NCBI GenBank assembly: GCA_028641055.1
Contig: CM054060.1
Location: 207,166,445-207,230,444, forward strand
DNA: 64,000 nucleotides
From: Alopecurus myosuroides
Lineage: Eukaryota > Streptophyta > Magnoliopsida > Poales > Poaceae
Direction of reading: 5' to 3'
Under the pieces are notes generated by a model. The model was not told the DNA's origin, ran no database searches, and worked only from the letters and a program-made list of their open reading frames with translations. This document shows, one piece after another, positions 11,641-21,900 of the stretch. The stretch's first letter is position 1; each line of letters starts with the position of its first letter. The position numbers and the translations under genes were made by a program.

Positions 11641-11992
11641 CACCAAACTTGTTGCAGAAGAAGTTGACGAATTTGAAGTCGATGGATTCGCAGAACTAGA
11701 AGACCCACGTGCCTAAAGAAGAAAAAAGAAGATCGCTAAAATTCAGTTACAATTTCGCTCGAGTATTCTGCAGCATTCTCCTGCCTCACACTCGGGGGCT
11801 ACTCAATTGGGAGAAGATATAAAACAGGAATTTGAAGTATACAAGCCAAGGAGGAAAATTAAATTTGAGTCAAAGAAGAACAACCAAGGATATTTCATTC
11901 ATTATCAAAAGGACAAGGTTCATTACAAGCAAAAGGGCGGATTTACTGCACTCGGGCACCGCTCCTACAAACACTACTCAAATAAAGAAAAA

Positions 11993-13045
11993 CTAGCCCT
12001 CGGCAGCTGCCTTCCGAGCATCTTTAGCGGCCTGAGCAGCCTTGGCTCGAGATTTGAGCATCTTTAGGAGTTTATCAGCTAACTTAATGGAATATTCAGT
12101 GAACGGGTTGAGGTCTACCTCTTGCCCGTCCGAGTCCACTGGAGGCCCACTCAGCGCAGCTTCAAACTCACCCTAGATACCATATGCTCAGGTGAGCGTC
12201 AGCACTGTCTCAGCTCCAGAAAGTGTCTACTCTCGACTAAACTTAGTCAAAACGTTCGTTTTGTGAAACACGCCCATCAAGGCATCCAGAGTAGACGCCA
12301 CTTCCTTCCTAGGGAACAGGCACTCGTGAAAGGACGCGAGTGCCTCCCAGAGCTTCTCAAGCGTATTCTTGGCCTTGATCACCAGCTCCTTTGAGGAGGT
12401 AACAGCATCCAGGAGCGGACCCTCCCGCAGTCGAGAAGTTAACTCAGGAGGACTACCTAGAGCAGCTACAACAGCAGAAGAAAATCATTTGCAAAGGGTG
12501 CAGGAAATACCAAGGGCTCCTTTGATTTGTAGGATAGGAAAAATACAGGAATAGGAATCCTATAGGATTGGAAAGACATGTCAACTTGAATCCTATGGGA
12601 AGAGTGCTTCTCTTTGATTATGCAAAGGATTTTTACCATGAGGTTGGACCTCATGTTAGTTTCCTATAGGATTTGCACTACAAAATTCCTATGGGAAAGT
12701 TATCTATAGAATACAACCCTATGAATCAAACAAGTTCTAAAGGAAAAATTCAAATAGGATTCTATCCTACAAAAATCCTATGTCATTCATTTGAATCAAA
12801 GGGGCTCCAAAGGAAAAAATTGAGAAAATAAATGGAGCACAAATACCTGTTAGACCATCTGTCAGCACGTGGAGTCGAGGGACTAAGGCATCTTCAAAGT
12901 CTGCAAACTGCTTAAGAGCGTCATTCTCTTTTCTCCTCGAATCATCTGATTTTTGAATAGCAACGTCAGTCCTCTTCTTAGCAGTCGTAGCTTCCAAGAG
13001 GAGGGCATATTTTTTAGCCTCGAGTTCCTGCACTCGAGTGAGTGA
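11993..13045 (-). pseudogene. Remnant of a Tat-lineage gypsy antisense gene
   Basis: Minus-strand coding-like exons related in style to the antisense gene at 51600-59321. One exon (about 13033-12847) encodes a charged coiled coil (AKKYALLLEATTAKK) and ends at a good donor (ACAG|GTATTT). A second (about 12470-11993) includes LIKAKNTLEKLWEALASF and a C-terminus rich in lysine and alanine (KAAQAAKDARKAAAEG), then TAG at 11993-11995. It contains two internal stops around 12170-12200. A MITE sits between the two exons. The first exons are missing: unrelated sequence begins just above 13045. The surrounding phrase CTCGGGGGCTACT near 11790 is also typical of this element type. Function of the family is unknown. 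Confidence 0.55.
12514..12807. mobile_element. Tourist/Harbinger-like MITE
   Basis: A 294-bp AT-rich element whose ends GGGCTCCTTTGATT and, reversed, GAGCCCCTTTGATT agree at 12 of 14 places. It is flanked by CAA at 12511-12513 and 12808-12810. It is internally rich in CCTATAGGA-type palindromes and has no coding capacity. The 3-bp flank and short inverted ends fit PIF/Harbinger MITEs, though the usual flank is TWA. Confidence 0.65.
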
Positions 13046-13059
13046 TCTCCGCGGAGCCG

Positions 13060-13534
13060 GCGATCAAAAGCTCTTAGACAAGAAAGGGAAGTTGATTAGA
13101 AAGACAAGTTGTCGAGGATGTGAACTCAACAATCCTCGTAGTTAGGGACCCGGGGTTTAGTAAAGAAAGAGGGCCCTACTGGACTACTTGATTTGACGGG
13201 TTACTGCCCATCGAGTTTATTTCGATGAGGTGAAAAGGTGTCGATTACAGGAGGTGCTCTCTGGAAATTGGATCTCAGCTAGCTCTAAATCTAGGGTTGT
13301 CTGTCCTGTTCGTGTCCCCCTCCCGTGCTTTATATAGATAGCAAGGGTCTCATAGGTTGTACATGAGATGGACTTCGACTCCAAGTAGGTAACTATTCTT
13401 TCCTAATCTTGTTGATACAGACTTTCCTTTTGTTGTGGCCTGTATTTTCGTGGGCTTCTGTATACATCACTTGAGGAGTCTTACAACATCCCTTAATGGG
13501 CCGCACCGAGTACCCTCCCAAGGGAGGGTCTTTC
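13060..13534 (+). other. LTR-like segment with TATA box upstream of the tandem array
   Basis: About 470 bp with an LTR look: a TGTCGAGG start candidate at 13109, a core promoter TTTATATAGATAG near 13330 with plausible transcribed sequence after it, and a perfect 18-base palindrome ACCCTCCCAAGGGAGGGT (13512-13529) just before the array. It may be the LTR of the gypsy element from which the array units came. No primer site or partner LTR was found, so this stays tentative. Confidence 0.35.
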
Positions 13535-15608
13535 GGGTACACCTACAACAGTAGCCCCTGAGTGCCTGATGGAGTTGAAGACTCGATCCAGGGACTCAAC
13601 CTTCACGAGCAGTTTACTTTTAGGTACTCTTCCTCCAAATAACCTTTCTGGCAGGAAAACGATTATACGGGTTTGAACTACTTGACGGATCAAGGTCAAT
13701 TAATCTCACTCGGGAGAATACACCGAATAATCTACTCAGGGTTCGAGTCCTTTGGCTCGATCCTAGAAAATCCTGTGGTAACTCGACTCGATCTGTTGAA
13801 GTCTTACCGAGTCGAATTCCAGTTATGAGCTAGTTTTACCCGATGCGTCCATCAGGATTTTCATTATACCTACTGGTATGGTAAATACTAGGTAGCACAG
13901 TGATGGTGCAACTCCTAGGCCATGGGAAATGTTCCACGGGTCTTACCTTCATGCTTATGTCCACGACATCCAGAGCTTTGGCGTAGTTGTACGCCTCTGG
14001 AGTACTCGAGACTCGGTTTACTGAATGATGAAGGAGGACAACCTCGACTTACATGCTCACTCGAGTAAATTTCTCATTCGTGAAAGGTTATTCATGCCTC
14101 GAGTACACTTTATGGTTACTCGACGGCTTTATTATTCGAGTAGCAATCGTCAGCAGTGTAACATCCCAAGTATGAAAAATAGCCATTAGAATGTTTGCTC
14201 TCTGTTATTTTATGTTTTGCATCATGACATCATGTTCATTGCATTTGTTTTGCTTGTTTCCATTTGTTTTCCTCTGTTTTGCTTTGTTTTTCAACTGTTT
14301 TCCTTTGTTTTCTATTTGAATTTCAAACCAAATTTCAAACCTTTTGTTTCATACTTGTGATGTTACAATTTCCAAAATGATATTTCAAATCAAAACAATC
14401 ATTTGTTTCCATAAAAGTTGTGATTCCAAAAACTGTTGTTTTGTTTCTATCAAAAATTCACTTAATATCAAACCCTTTGCAAATTCAACTAATTTCCAAA
14501 ACAGCAACCCCTTTTGAAAATTATGAAAATGACAAAACCCTTCCCTCATTGTTTCCATCAAACTATAAGGTTCACCCTATTTGAATTTTGTTTTCAATAT
14601 TCACTTAATAGTCAAATTAATTCAAATCTCAATCAAATTACAAACAGCATTTATTTTTGAACTTTATGTAAAACAAAAACTTGGCAAGTGGTTGATGTTA
14701 TCCTAAATAGCCATAACAAATTTTTCCCTAAAATTTTCTACCCCAAAACTATCTCCTTTTTCTTCCTATTACAAATCTGCAAAAAAAAAAAAAAAAAAAA
14801 AAAAAACAGAAAAAGAATAAAGAAAAGGAGAGGGGGAAAGTGCAGCCAGCCCTTTGGGCCAGCCCACCTAGCCTTGGCCTGCTACCCCCCTGCTCACCCC
14901 TAACCTCTGTACGGCTGACCATCGATGGCATACACGTCGACAGTTGCAGAGAAGGACGGCCACGAGCTCTCCCCTTCCCCCTTATAGCTACCCCTAACCC
15001 TAGGGTTTCCCCTCTACCTCTCTCTCCCTCCTTCTTCCTCTCCCCCCGCCTCCATTCTCTCTCTTCCCCTCTCTCTTTCTTCTCTGCTGCAACTCTCTGA
15101 ACCCAACATCTCTGTACCTCACCGAAAACCCTCCCTTCCCCTCCGGTAATCGCCGCCGGGAGGCCCTCCTCCGGCCATGCGAGGGCGGGAATGGAACCTC
15201 CCCGGTGCCCTCTCCCTCCTCCACCACTCGGTGGGCACCGGGAGGCCCTGAGGCGCCGCCGCCATCGAGGTCCGTGCCGCCGGTCGCCACTGCTGCCCCG
15301 ACCTGCCCCGACCGCCTCCTCCTGCCCGCCCGAGGTGAGCGACCTCTCCTCGGCCCCTTCCTCCCCTCTCCCTTCCGCCCACACGACTGCACGCCACCCA
15401 CAGCACGTCCACGCACGGCGCCCCCGCGAGCACAGCGAGCGGCAGCAGCCCTCGCCGGCGAGCGATCGAGGCGTGTACAGGTTGCAGTTTCAGTTAACTG
15501 AAAACCTTCAGTTAACGCTAGAACTACACCTTATACCCCCTCGATCCCCTCTCTGTCAACGAAACAGAACACTACCCCACTGGTTCGCACCCTTGCTCTC
15601 ACAGCAGA

Positions 15609-15633
15609 GGGGGTGGGTTCGAATCCCACCCCC
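15609..15633 (+). other. tRNA T-arm-like hairpin in the solo LTR
   Basis: GGGGGTGGG, loop TTCGAAT, CCCACCCCC: a perfect 9-bp stem containing the B-box consensus GGTTCGAATCC, followed by an acceptor-like tail CTGCGA. It sits about 1450 bases into the LTR, against about 1390 in the LTR at 5840. Stem sequence differs between the copies while pairing is kept. Confidence 0.5.
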
Positions 15634-16926
15634 TGCGAATTAAAACATCTTTTTGTTTTATTTTCTCCAGATCCAGGACAAACTGCAAATCACCAACAAG
15701 TCCCTGTATTTCTTTTCTAGGTCCCTGTTATTTCTTTCCAAGTCCCTAGTTAATAAAAATGGCAGAATTACACCTTAAACTTGTAAATTGCCTAAATAAA
15801 TCATTTTAACTCCAAATTCAACTTTTTAAATATGTTTTCGGTACCAAATTGAATGCTCTATCCAAATATAAAATTTGTTTACTGTTTTGAATATATTAAA
15901 TTGGCGCAATATTTGAAAACTTGTTCAATTCACTTAATATTGCAAAAATCATAACCTGGGCATAAAAATTCCAAATGCCACAAACTAAATATGTTTTCCA
16001 ATCAACTTTTCATGTACTTTCCAATTATCAAATTTATTTGCTGTTTTGAATAATTTAAATTGCTGAAAACAACTGTTTCTTATTTATTGCATTTAAAATT
16101 GCCAAAATAATAACTTGCTCATTTTAAATCCAATTTCAACAAATGAAATATGTTTTCCATGTCAAATTAAACCACCTAACCAAATATAAATTTGTTTCAT
16201 GATTTGAATAATTAAAATTGCTTAAATAATTTAAAACTTGTTTAATTCATTTAAAATTGCTAAATTCATAACTTGGTCAAATTAATTTCTTTTGGGACAT
16301 ATAAAATATGTTTTCCAACCATAAAAGTATAACCTTTTCAAATATGAATTTGAATTTATGTTTTGAACAAATAAAATTCAAATAATATTCATACTTGAAT
16401 TTAATTCATTTAAATCTTGTTTAACTTGTTTAATCCATAAATAATTCATCTTAATTCCTTTTTCAATATTTGAAACATGTAATCCACCTAAAATTTTGTG
16501 TTCTATTCAAATATGAACTTTGTTATCTATTTTGAACAATTTAAATTGGTGAAAACAACAAATGCTTGTGTAACACCTTTAAGTAACCAAAATTCCAAAA
16601 CTTAATAAATAAATTCCAAACTTGTTGAACTTCTTTTCAAAGTGTTTCCATTGTTGTTATTTTTCAGTTTTCCTCATCCATGCATCATGATAATTCACTT
16701 ACACATGATGATTAGTTGTAAAACAATTATTTCAACCTTAATTCATGGGCTTTCCATATGCAATCCAAATTGCATGTGGGTCCATTTAATCATGTTATGT
16801 TACCATGTCAACTAATTTATTTCTATGCATCAATTAAATGGTCATGCATCATCCCATGATTGTGCACTATGCCATGATATTGATTGTTTGTCTCTCTGTG
16901 TTGTTTGTTTGCTTCTTCTCGGATAA

Positions 16927-18284
16927 ACGACGACGTTGAGACCGACGATACTTACGACACCCCTTCTAAGGATCTAGCTCAGTACCGGGCTGCTGAGTTT
17001 GCAGGCAAGTATTCACTCACATGAACCACTGTGTTCCTTTCAACATTGGTTACCGATACTTTCCGTTGTCTATTTCTGCTAGCCCTATGAATCGTTGCTT
17101 CTGTTACGAACCTATCACATGTATCCTTTAACCCTGATATTGCCTCACCTCCACTCCCATAACCCCGTTGTTTGAGCCCGTGTCTTACTAGCATGCTTAG
17201 GTTTGTTTTGCTCGAGTCTGTTACCCGTTACTTTCTGTTATTATCTCATTATGTTCTGGGGCTCGATGATAAACAACAACCTGTTAATTTTGAGGTAATA
17301 ATAATTTGCTGATAAGGCACCGGCAGGAGGCCCGGCGTGGTTTTGAGGCCTGCTAGTGTCGACCCTAATTAGGAAAAGGGTCTTGTCTACTGATCCATGA
17401 TGAGCGCACTATCCGCATGTGGGAAGCGTGTATGGGCGCCCCTCTCAATTTGATTCGATTCGCATCTCGTCCAAATCGCCACACTTAGTTCGGGCTTTCC
17501 ATTTGATGCATGCATGTGCAGGTGCGAACCCTTGGCGCCAGGGTGGAACTTTTGTAGTCGGCATTTAGCGCGGCGTGGTCTTAGAGTGCTATGAGGGTCC
17601 CCTTTTCTTCGTGGGGCTCGATTAGCCGCGCACGCACAGCATGTGGTTCTTTGGGCTTGATGCGAAGAAGAGTTGAGTTGTGTTGAGTGCCCCGCTTGGT
17701 GGGAGGCATTCCATCTGGCAGGGTATTCTTGCGTGTACGGCCAAATTGGTGCATCCCTGCAGGGTTAAATCTTCTCGAGAAGCCGTGTTTCCCGCGGTTA
17801 TGGATGACTTGGTGAAAGTACTGGCTAACAAGTACTCAGAACAACTTACACCTAACTAATGATAACTTGACTAGTAATAGGTTTATTGACACAACAATTT
17901 GAACCATCATTAATCCAACGGTGTGAGTTATCCTCGAGTTGCTTCTTTGGATAAGGGGCGAGATCCAGGATGGGTTTGTTTGGTGGTCAGTTATAGTTGG
18001 TTACGATACGCTATCTTATCTCCTTTCTGTTTAGCCGGAAGTGGTAGTACCTCTGTAGTTGGTTAGAGCAGCCAGTTGCCGCATCTTTTGTATCCCCTTT
18101 TCTTCCGTTGAACCCAAAGCATCTGTGCTTGGTGTTGACGGGTTACACTTTGGTGAACTGTGAGTCTTGATTGTCAGTACGTTTATGTACTGACCCCTTT
18201 GGGGCTGTGGTTTCCGCAGTCTACGATTCCGAGGATCCCCATGGTGGCTACTACGTGGAGTATGACGAGGCTGCTGACGAGTAG
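16927..18284 (+). other. Second copy of the two-exon acidic mini-ORF in the solo LTR
   Basis: Exon-like 16927-17004 (78 nt) and 18220-18284 (65 nt) have the same lengths, donor (CAG|GCAAGT), acceptor (TTTCCGCAG) and phase as 8434-8511 and 9708-9772. The acceptor before the first exon has changed from GGATAG to GGATAA, which would abolish splicing there. The predicted tail again ends YDEAADE. Substitutions versus the first copy are mostly amino-acid changing. Confidence 0.4.
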
Positions 18285-18874
18285 ATAGCGGACCCGGGCA
18301 GGATCCGAGACATCGTGGATGGGCTCCATCTTCCTTTCATTCCCGGCTTCTTAAGCCTATTTGGATTTGTCTGTACTCAGACCCTTTGAATGCTTCCGCT
18401 GAGATGTAATGATGTTATGTTGGGACATGTGTCCTCTGGATGATTGTATTTGCTATCTCTGCTCTAGTGAGAGCTATTTGCAACTTATTTCTATTTATTT
18501 GTGTCTTAGAGATATGTTGTGCTATCATTCTGTTAAACGCCGTTGACGTACCATGTGTGTATGGTATGAAGTACGTCAATGGTAGTATCCTGATTTCTAT
18601 GGGATGGTTTACGTAGACGATGAACAGTAGGGGTTGGTTGTCACACATACGTGTGTTGGCCTACTCGTAAGAGGTGCGGGTGCCGGTATGCCCCGTAATC
18701 CAATCAACTACTGTTCAACGGAACTGCGAGTATCCTCTAGAAGTCCGGGTGCGACAAGCAGTGACATGATACCCTGTTTTTCTGTCAGGGACAAGACATT
18801 TGATGTGACGTGGACTTATCCTGGTAGGCGGTGGCTTGCTCGAGTGGATATTGACCGCTTTTTGACCATTCGGT

Positions 18875-18919
18875 GCATGGTAATCTAGGAGTTGCCAGTA
18901 GATGTCTAGATTACCATGC
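18875..18919. other. Conserved hairpin of the tandem unit
   Basis: GCATGGTAATCTAG and its exact reverse complement CTAGATTACCATGC surround a 17-base loop. The hairpin recurs in every unit (near 19.98, 21.10, 22.22, 23.34 and 24.45 kb), where the left arm usually reads GCACGGTAATCTAG, leaving a single mismatch. Confidence 0.7.
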
Positions 18920-21900
18920 GTAGTGGGCCGCGTGGAGGCGGAGCGATTAGCCTCCTCTTGCCACATGTTGGGATGATCTAATATGGAAAGGATCCAATGG
19001 TGCGGGGGAGTTTTACCTTTTAATGAACTCGCAAAGTGGCCCGCGCACATGCGTAGGCAATTTCTTTTGTGTTTTGGGCATATTTATTCATATAATTATT
19101 TTCTCACATATATGTTTTGTCTTATTGTTAGCATATTATGAGCACAATAATCGATTCCACTCTTTATTTACCAATCACTTATAATATTATTTGTCTTTCA
19201 TAATTCATACAAAATACCAATTGTTCTCGTCTAGTTAGGTGATTCTTACTACCCCTACAATAGTAGCCCATGAGTGTCTGATGGAGTTGAAGACTCGATC
19301 CAAGGACTCAACCTTCACGAGCAGTTTACTATTAGGTACTCTTCCTCCAAATAACCTTTCTGGCAGGAAAACGATTATACGGGTTTGAACTACTTGACGG
19401 ATCAAGGTCAAATAATCTCACTCGGGGAAAATACACCGAATAATCTACTCATGGTTCGAGTCCTTTGGCTCGATCCTGGAAAATCATGTGGTAACTCGAC
19501 TCGATCTGCTGAAGTCTTACCGAGTCGAATTCCAGTTATCAGCTAGTTTTACCCGATGCGTCCATCAGGATTTTCATTATACCTACTAGTATGGGAAATA
19601 CTAGATAGCGCAGCGATGGTGCAACTCCTAGGCCGTGGGAAATGTTCCGCGGGTCTTACCTTCATGCTTATGTGCACGACATCCAGAGCTTTCGCATAGT
19701 TGTACGCCTCTGGAGTACTCGAGACTCGGTTTACTGAATGATGAAGGAGGACAACCTCGACTTACTTGCTCACTCGAGTAAATTTCTCTTTCGTGAAAGA
19801 TTATTCATGCCTCGAGTACACTTTCTGGTTACTCGAGGGCTTTATTATTCGAGTAGCAATTGTCAGCAGTGACGTGATACCCTGTTCTTCTGTCAGGGAC
19901 GATACATTTGATGTGACGTGGACTTATCCTGGCAGGCGGTGGCTTGCTCGAGTGGATATTGATCGCTTTTTGACCATTCGGTGCACGGTAATCTAGGAGT
20001 TGCCAGTAAATGTCTAGATTACCATGCGTAGTGGGCCGCGTGGAGGCACAGCGATTAGCCTCCTCGTGCCACATGTTGGGCTGATCTAATATGGAAAGGA
20101 TCCAATGGTGCGGGGGAGTTTTACCTTTTAATAAACTAGCAAAGTGGCCCGCGCACATGCGTAGGCAACTTCTTTTGTGTTTTGGGCATATTTATTCATA
20201 TAATTATTTTCTCACATATATGTTTTGTCTTATTGTTAGCATATTATGAGCACAATAATCGATTCCACTCTTTATTTACCAATCACTTATAATATTATAT
20301 TGTCTTTCCAAATTCATACAAAATACCAATTGTTCTCGTCTAGTTAGGTGATTCTTACTAAGGGGTACCCCTACAAGACTAGCCCCTGAGTGTCTGATGG
20401 AGTTGAAGACTCGATCCAAGGACTCAACCTTCACGAGCAGTTTACTTTTAGGTACTCTTCCTCCAAATAACCTTTCTGGAAGGAAAACGATTATACGGGT
20501 TTGAACTACTTGACGGATCAAGGTCAATTAATCTCACTCGGGAAAATACACCGAATAATCTACTCATGGTTCGAGTCCTTTGGCTCGATCCTAGAAAATC
20601 ATGTGGTAACTCGACTCGATCTGCTGAAGTCTTACCGAGTCGAATTCCAGTTATCAGCTAGTTTTACCCGATGCGTCCATCGGGATTTTCATTATACCTA
20701 CTGGTATGGGAAATACAAGATAGCGCAGCAATGGTGCAACTCCCAGGCCGTGGGAAATGTTCCGCGGGTCTTACCTTCATGCTTATGTGCACGACATCCA
20801 GTGTTTTGGCGTAGTTGTACGCCTCTGGAGTACTCGAGACTCGGTTTACTGAATGATGAAGGAGGACAACCTTGACTTAGATGCTCACTCGAGTAAATTT
20901 CTCTTTCGTGATAGGTTATTCATGCCTCGAGTACACTTTCTGGTTACTCGAAGGCTTTATTATTTGAGTAGGAATCATCAGCAGTGACGTGATACCCTGT
21001 TTTTCTGTCAGGGGATGAGACATTTGATGTCACGTGGACTTATCCTGGCAGGCGGTGGCTTGCTCGAGTGGATATTGACCGTTTTTTGACCATTCGGTGC
21101 ACGGTAGTCTAGGAGTTGCGAGTAAATGTCTAGATTACCATGCGTAGTGGGCCGCGTGGAGGAGGAGCGGTTGGCCTCCTCGTGCCACGTGTTGGGCTGA
21201 TCTAATCTGGAAAGGATCCAACGGTGCAGGGGAGTTTTACCTTTTAATAAACTAGCAAAGTAGCTCGCGCACATGCGCATGCAACATCTTTTGTGTTTTG
21301 GGCATATTTATTCATATAATTATTTTCTCACATATATGTTTTGTCTTATTGTTAGCATATTATCAGCACACTAATCGATTCCACTCTTTATTTACCAATC
21401 ACTTATAATATTATATTATCTTTCAAAATTCATACAAAATACGAATTTTTGTCGTCTAGTTAGGTGATTCTTACTAAGGGGTACCCCTACAATAGTAGCC
21501 CCTGACTGCCTGATGGAGTTGAAGACTTGATCCAAGGACTCAACCTTCACGAGCAGTTTACTTTTAGGTACTCTTCGTCCAAATAACCTTTCTGGCAGGA
21601 AAACGATTATACGGGTTTGAACTACTTGACGGATCAAGGTCAATTAATCTCACTCGCGAGAATACACCGAATAATCTACTCAGGGTTTGAGTCCTTTGGC
21701 TCAATCCTGGAAAATCCTGTGGTAACTCGACTCGATCTGCTGAAGTCTTACCGTGTCAAATTCCAGTTATCAGCTAGTTTTACCCGATGCGTCCATCAGG
21801 ATTTTCATTATACCTACTAGTATGGGAAATACTAGGTAGCGCAGCGATGGTGCAACTCCCAGGCCGTGGGAAATGTTCCGCGGGTCGTACCTTCATGCTT

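Larger units (their letters stand above)
14157..18756 (+). mobile_element. Solo LTR of the chromovirus family (4600 bp) with TSD AGCAG
   Basis: Starts TGTAACATCCCAAGTATG and ends GTCCGGGTGCGACA like the LTR at 5840-10244, to which it aligns with many substitutions and indels. It is flanked by AGCAG at 14152-14156 and 18757-18761. The other array units show the empty site (GTCAGCAGTGACGTGATACC), so the insertion point is exact. No internal domain remains, as expected after LTR-LTR recombination. It contains a run of 27 A at about 14780, a GC-rich section (14830-15650), a tRNA-like hairpin and two acidic exons. Confidence 0.95.

Noticed and set aside
14780..14806. 27-A homopolymer as a retroposon poly(A) tail
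   Set aside because: It lies within the LTR and continues collinear with the related LTR on both sides. No target duplication was seen. More likely a homopolymer expansion, whose exact length may be a sequencing artefact.
14749..15643. Several long GC-rich ORFs in the solo LTR, up to 211 codons
   Set aside because: High GC content removes stop codons on both strands. Products are low-complexity, and the ORFs are not conserved in the LTR at 5840.
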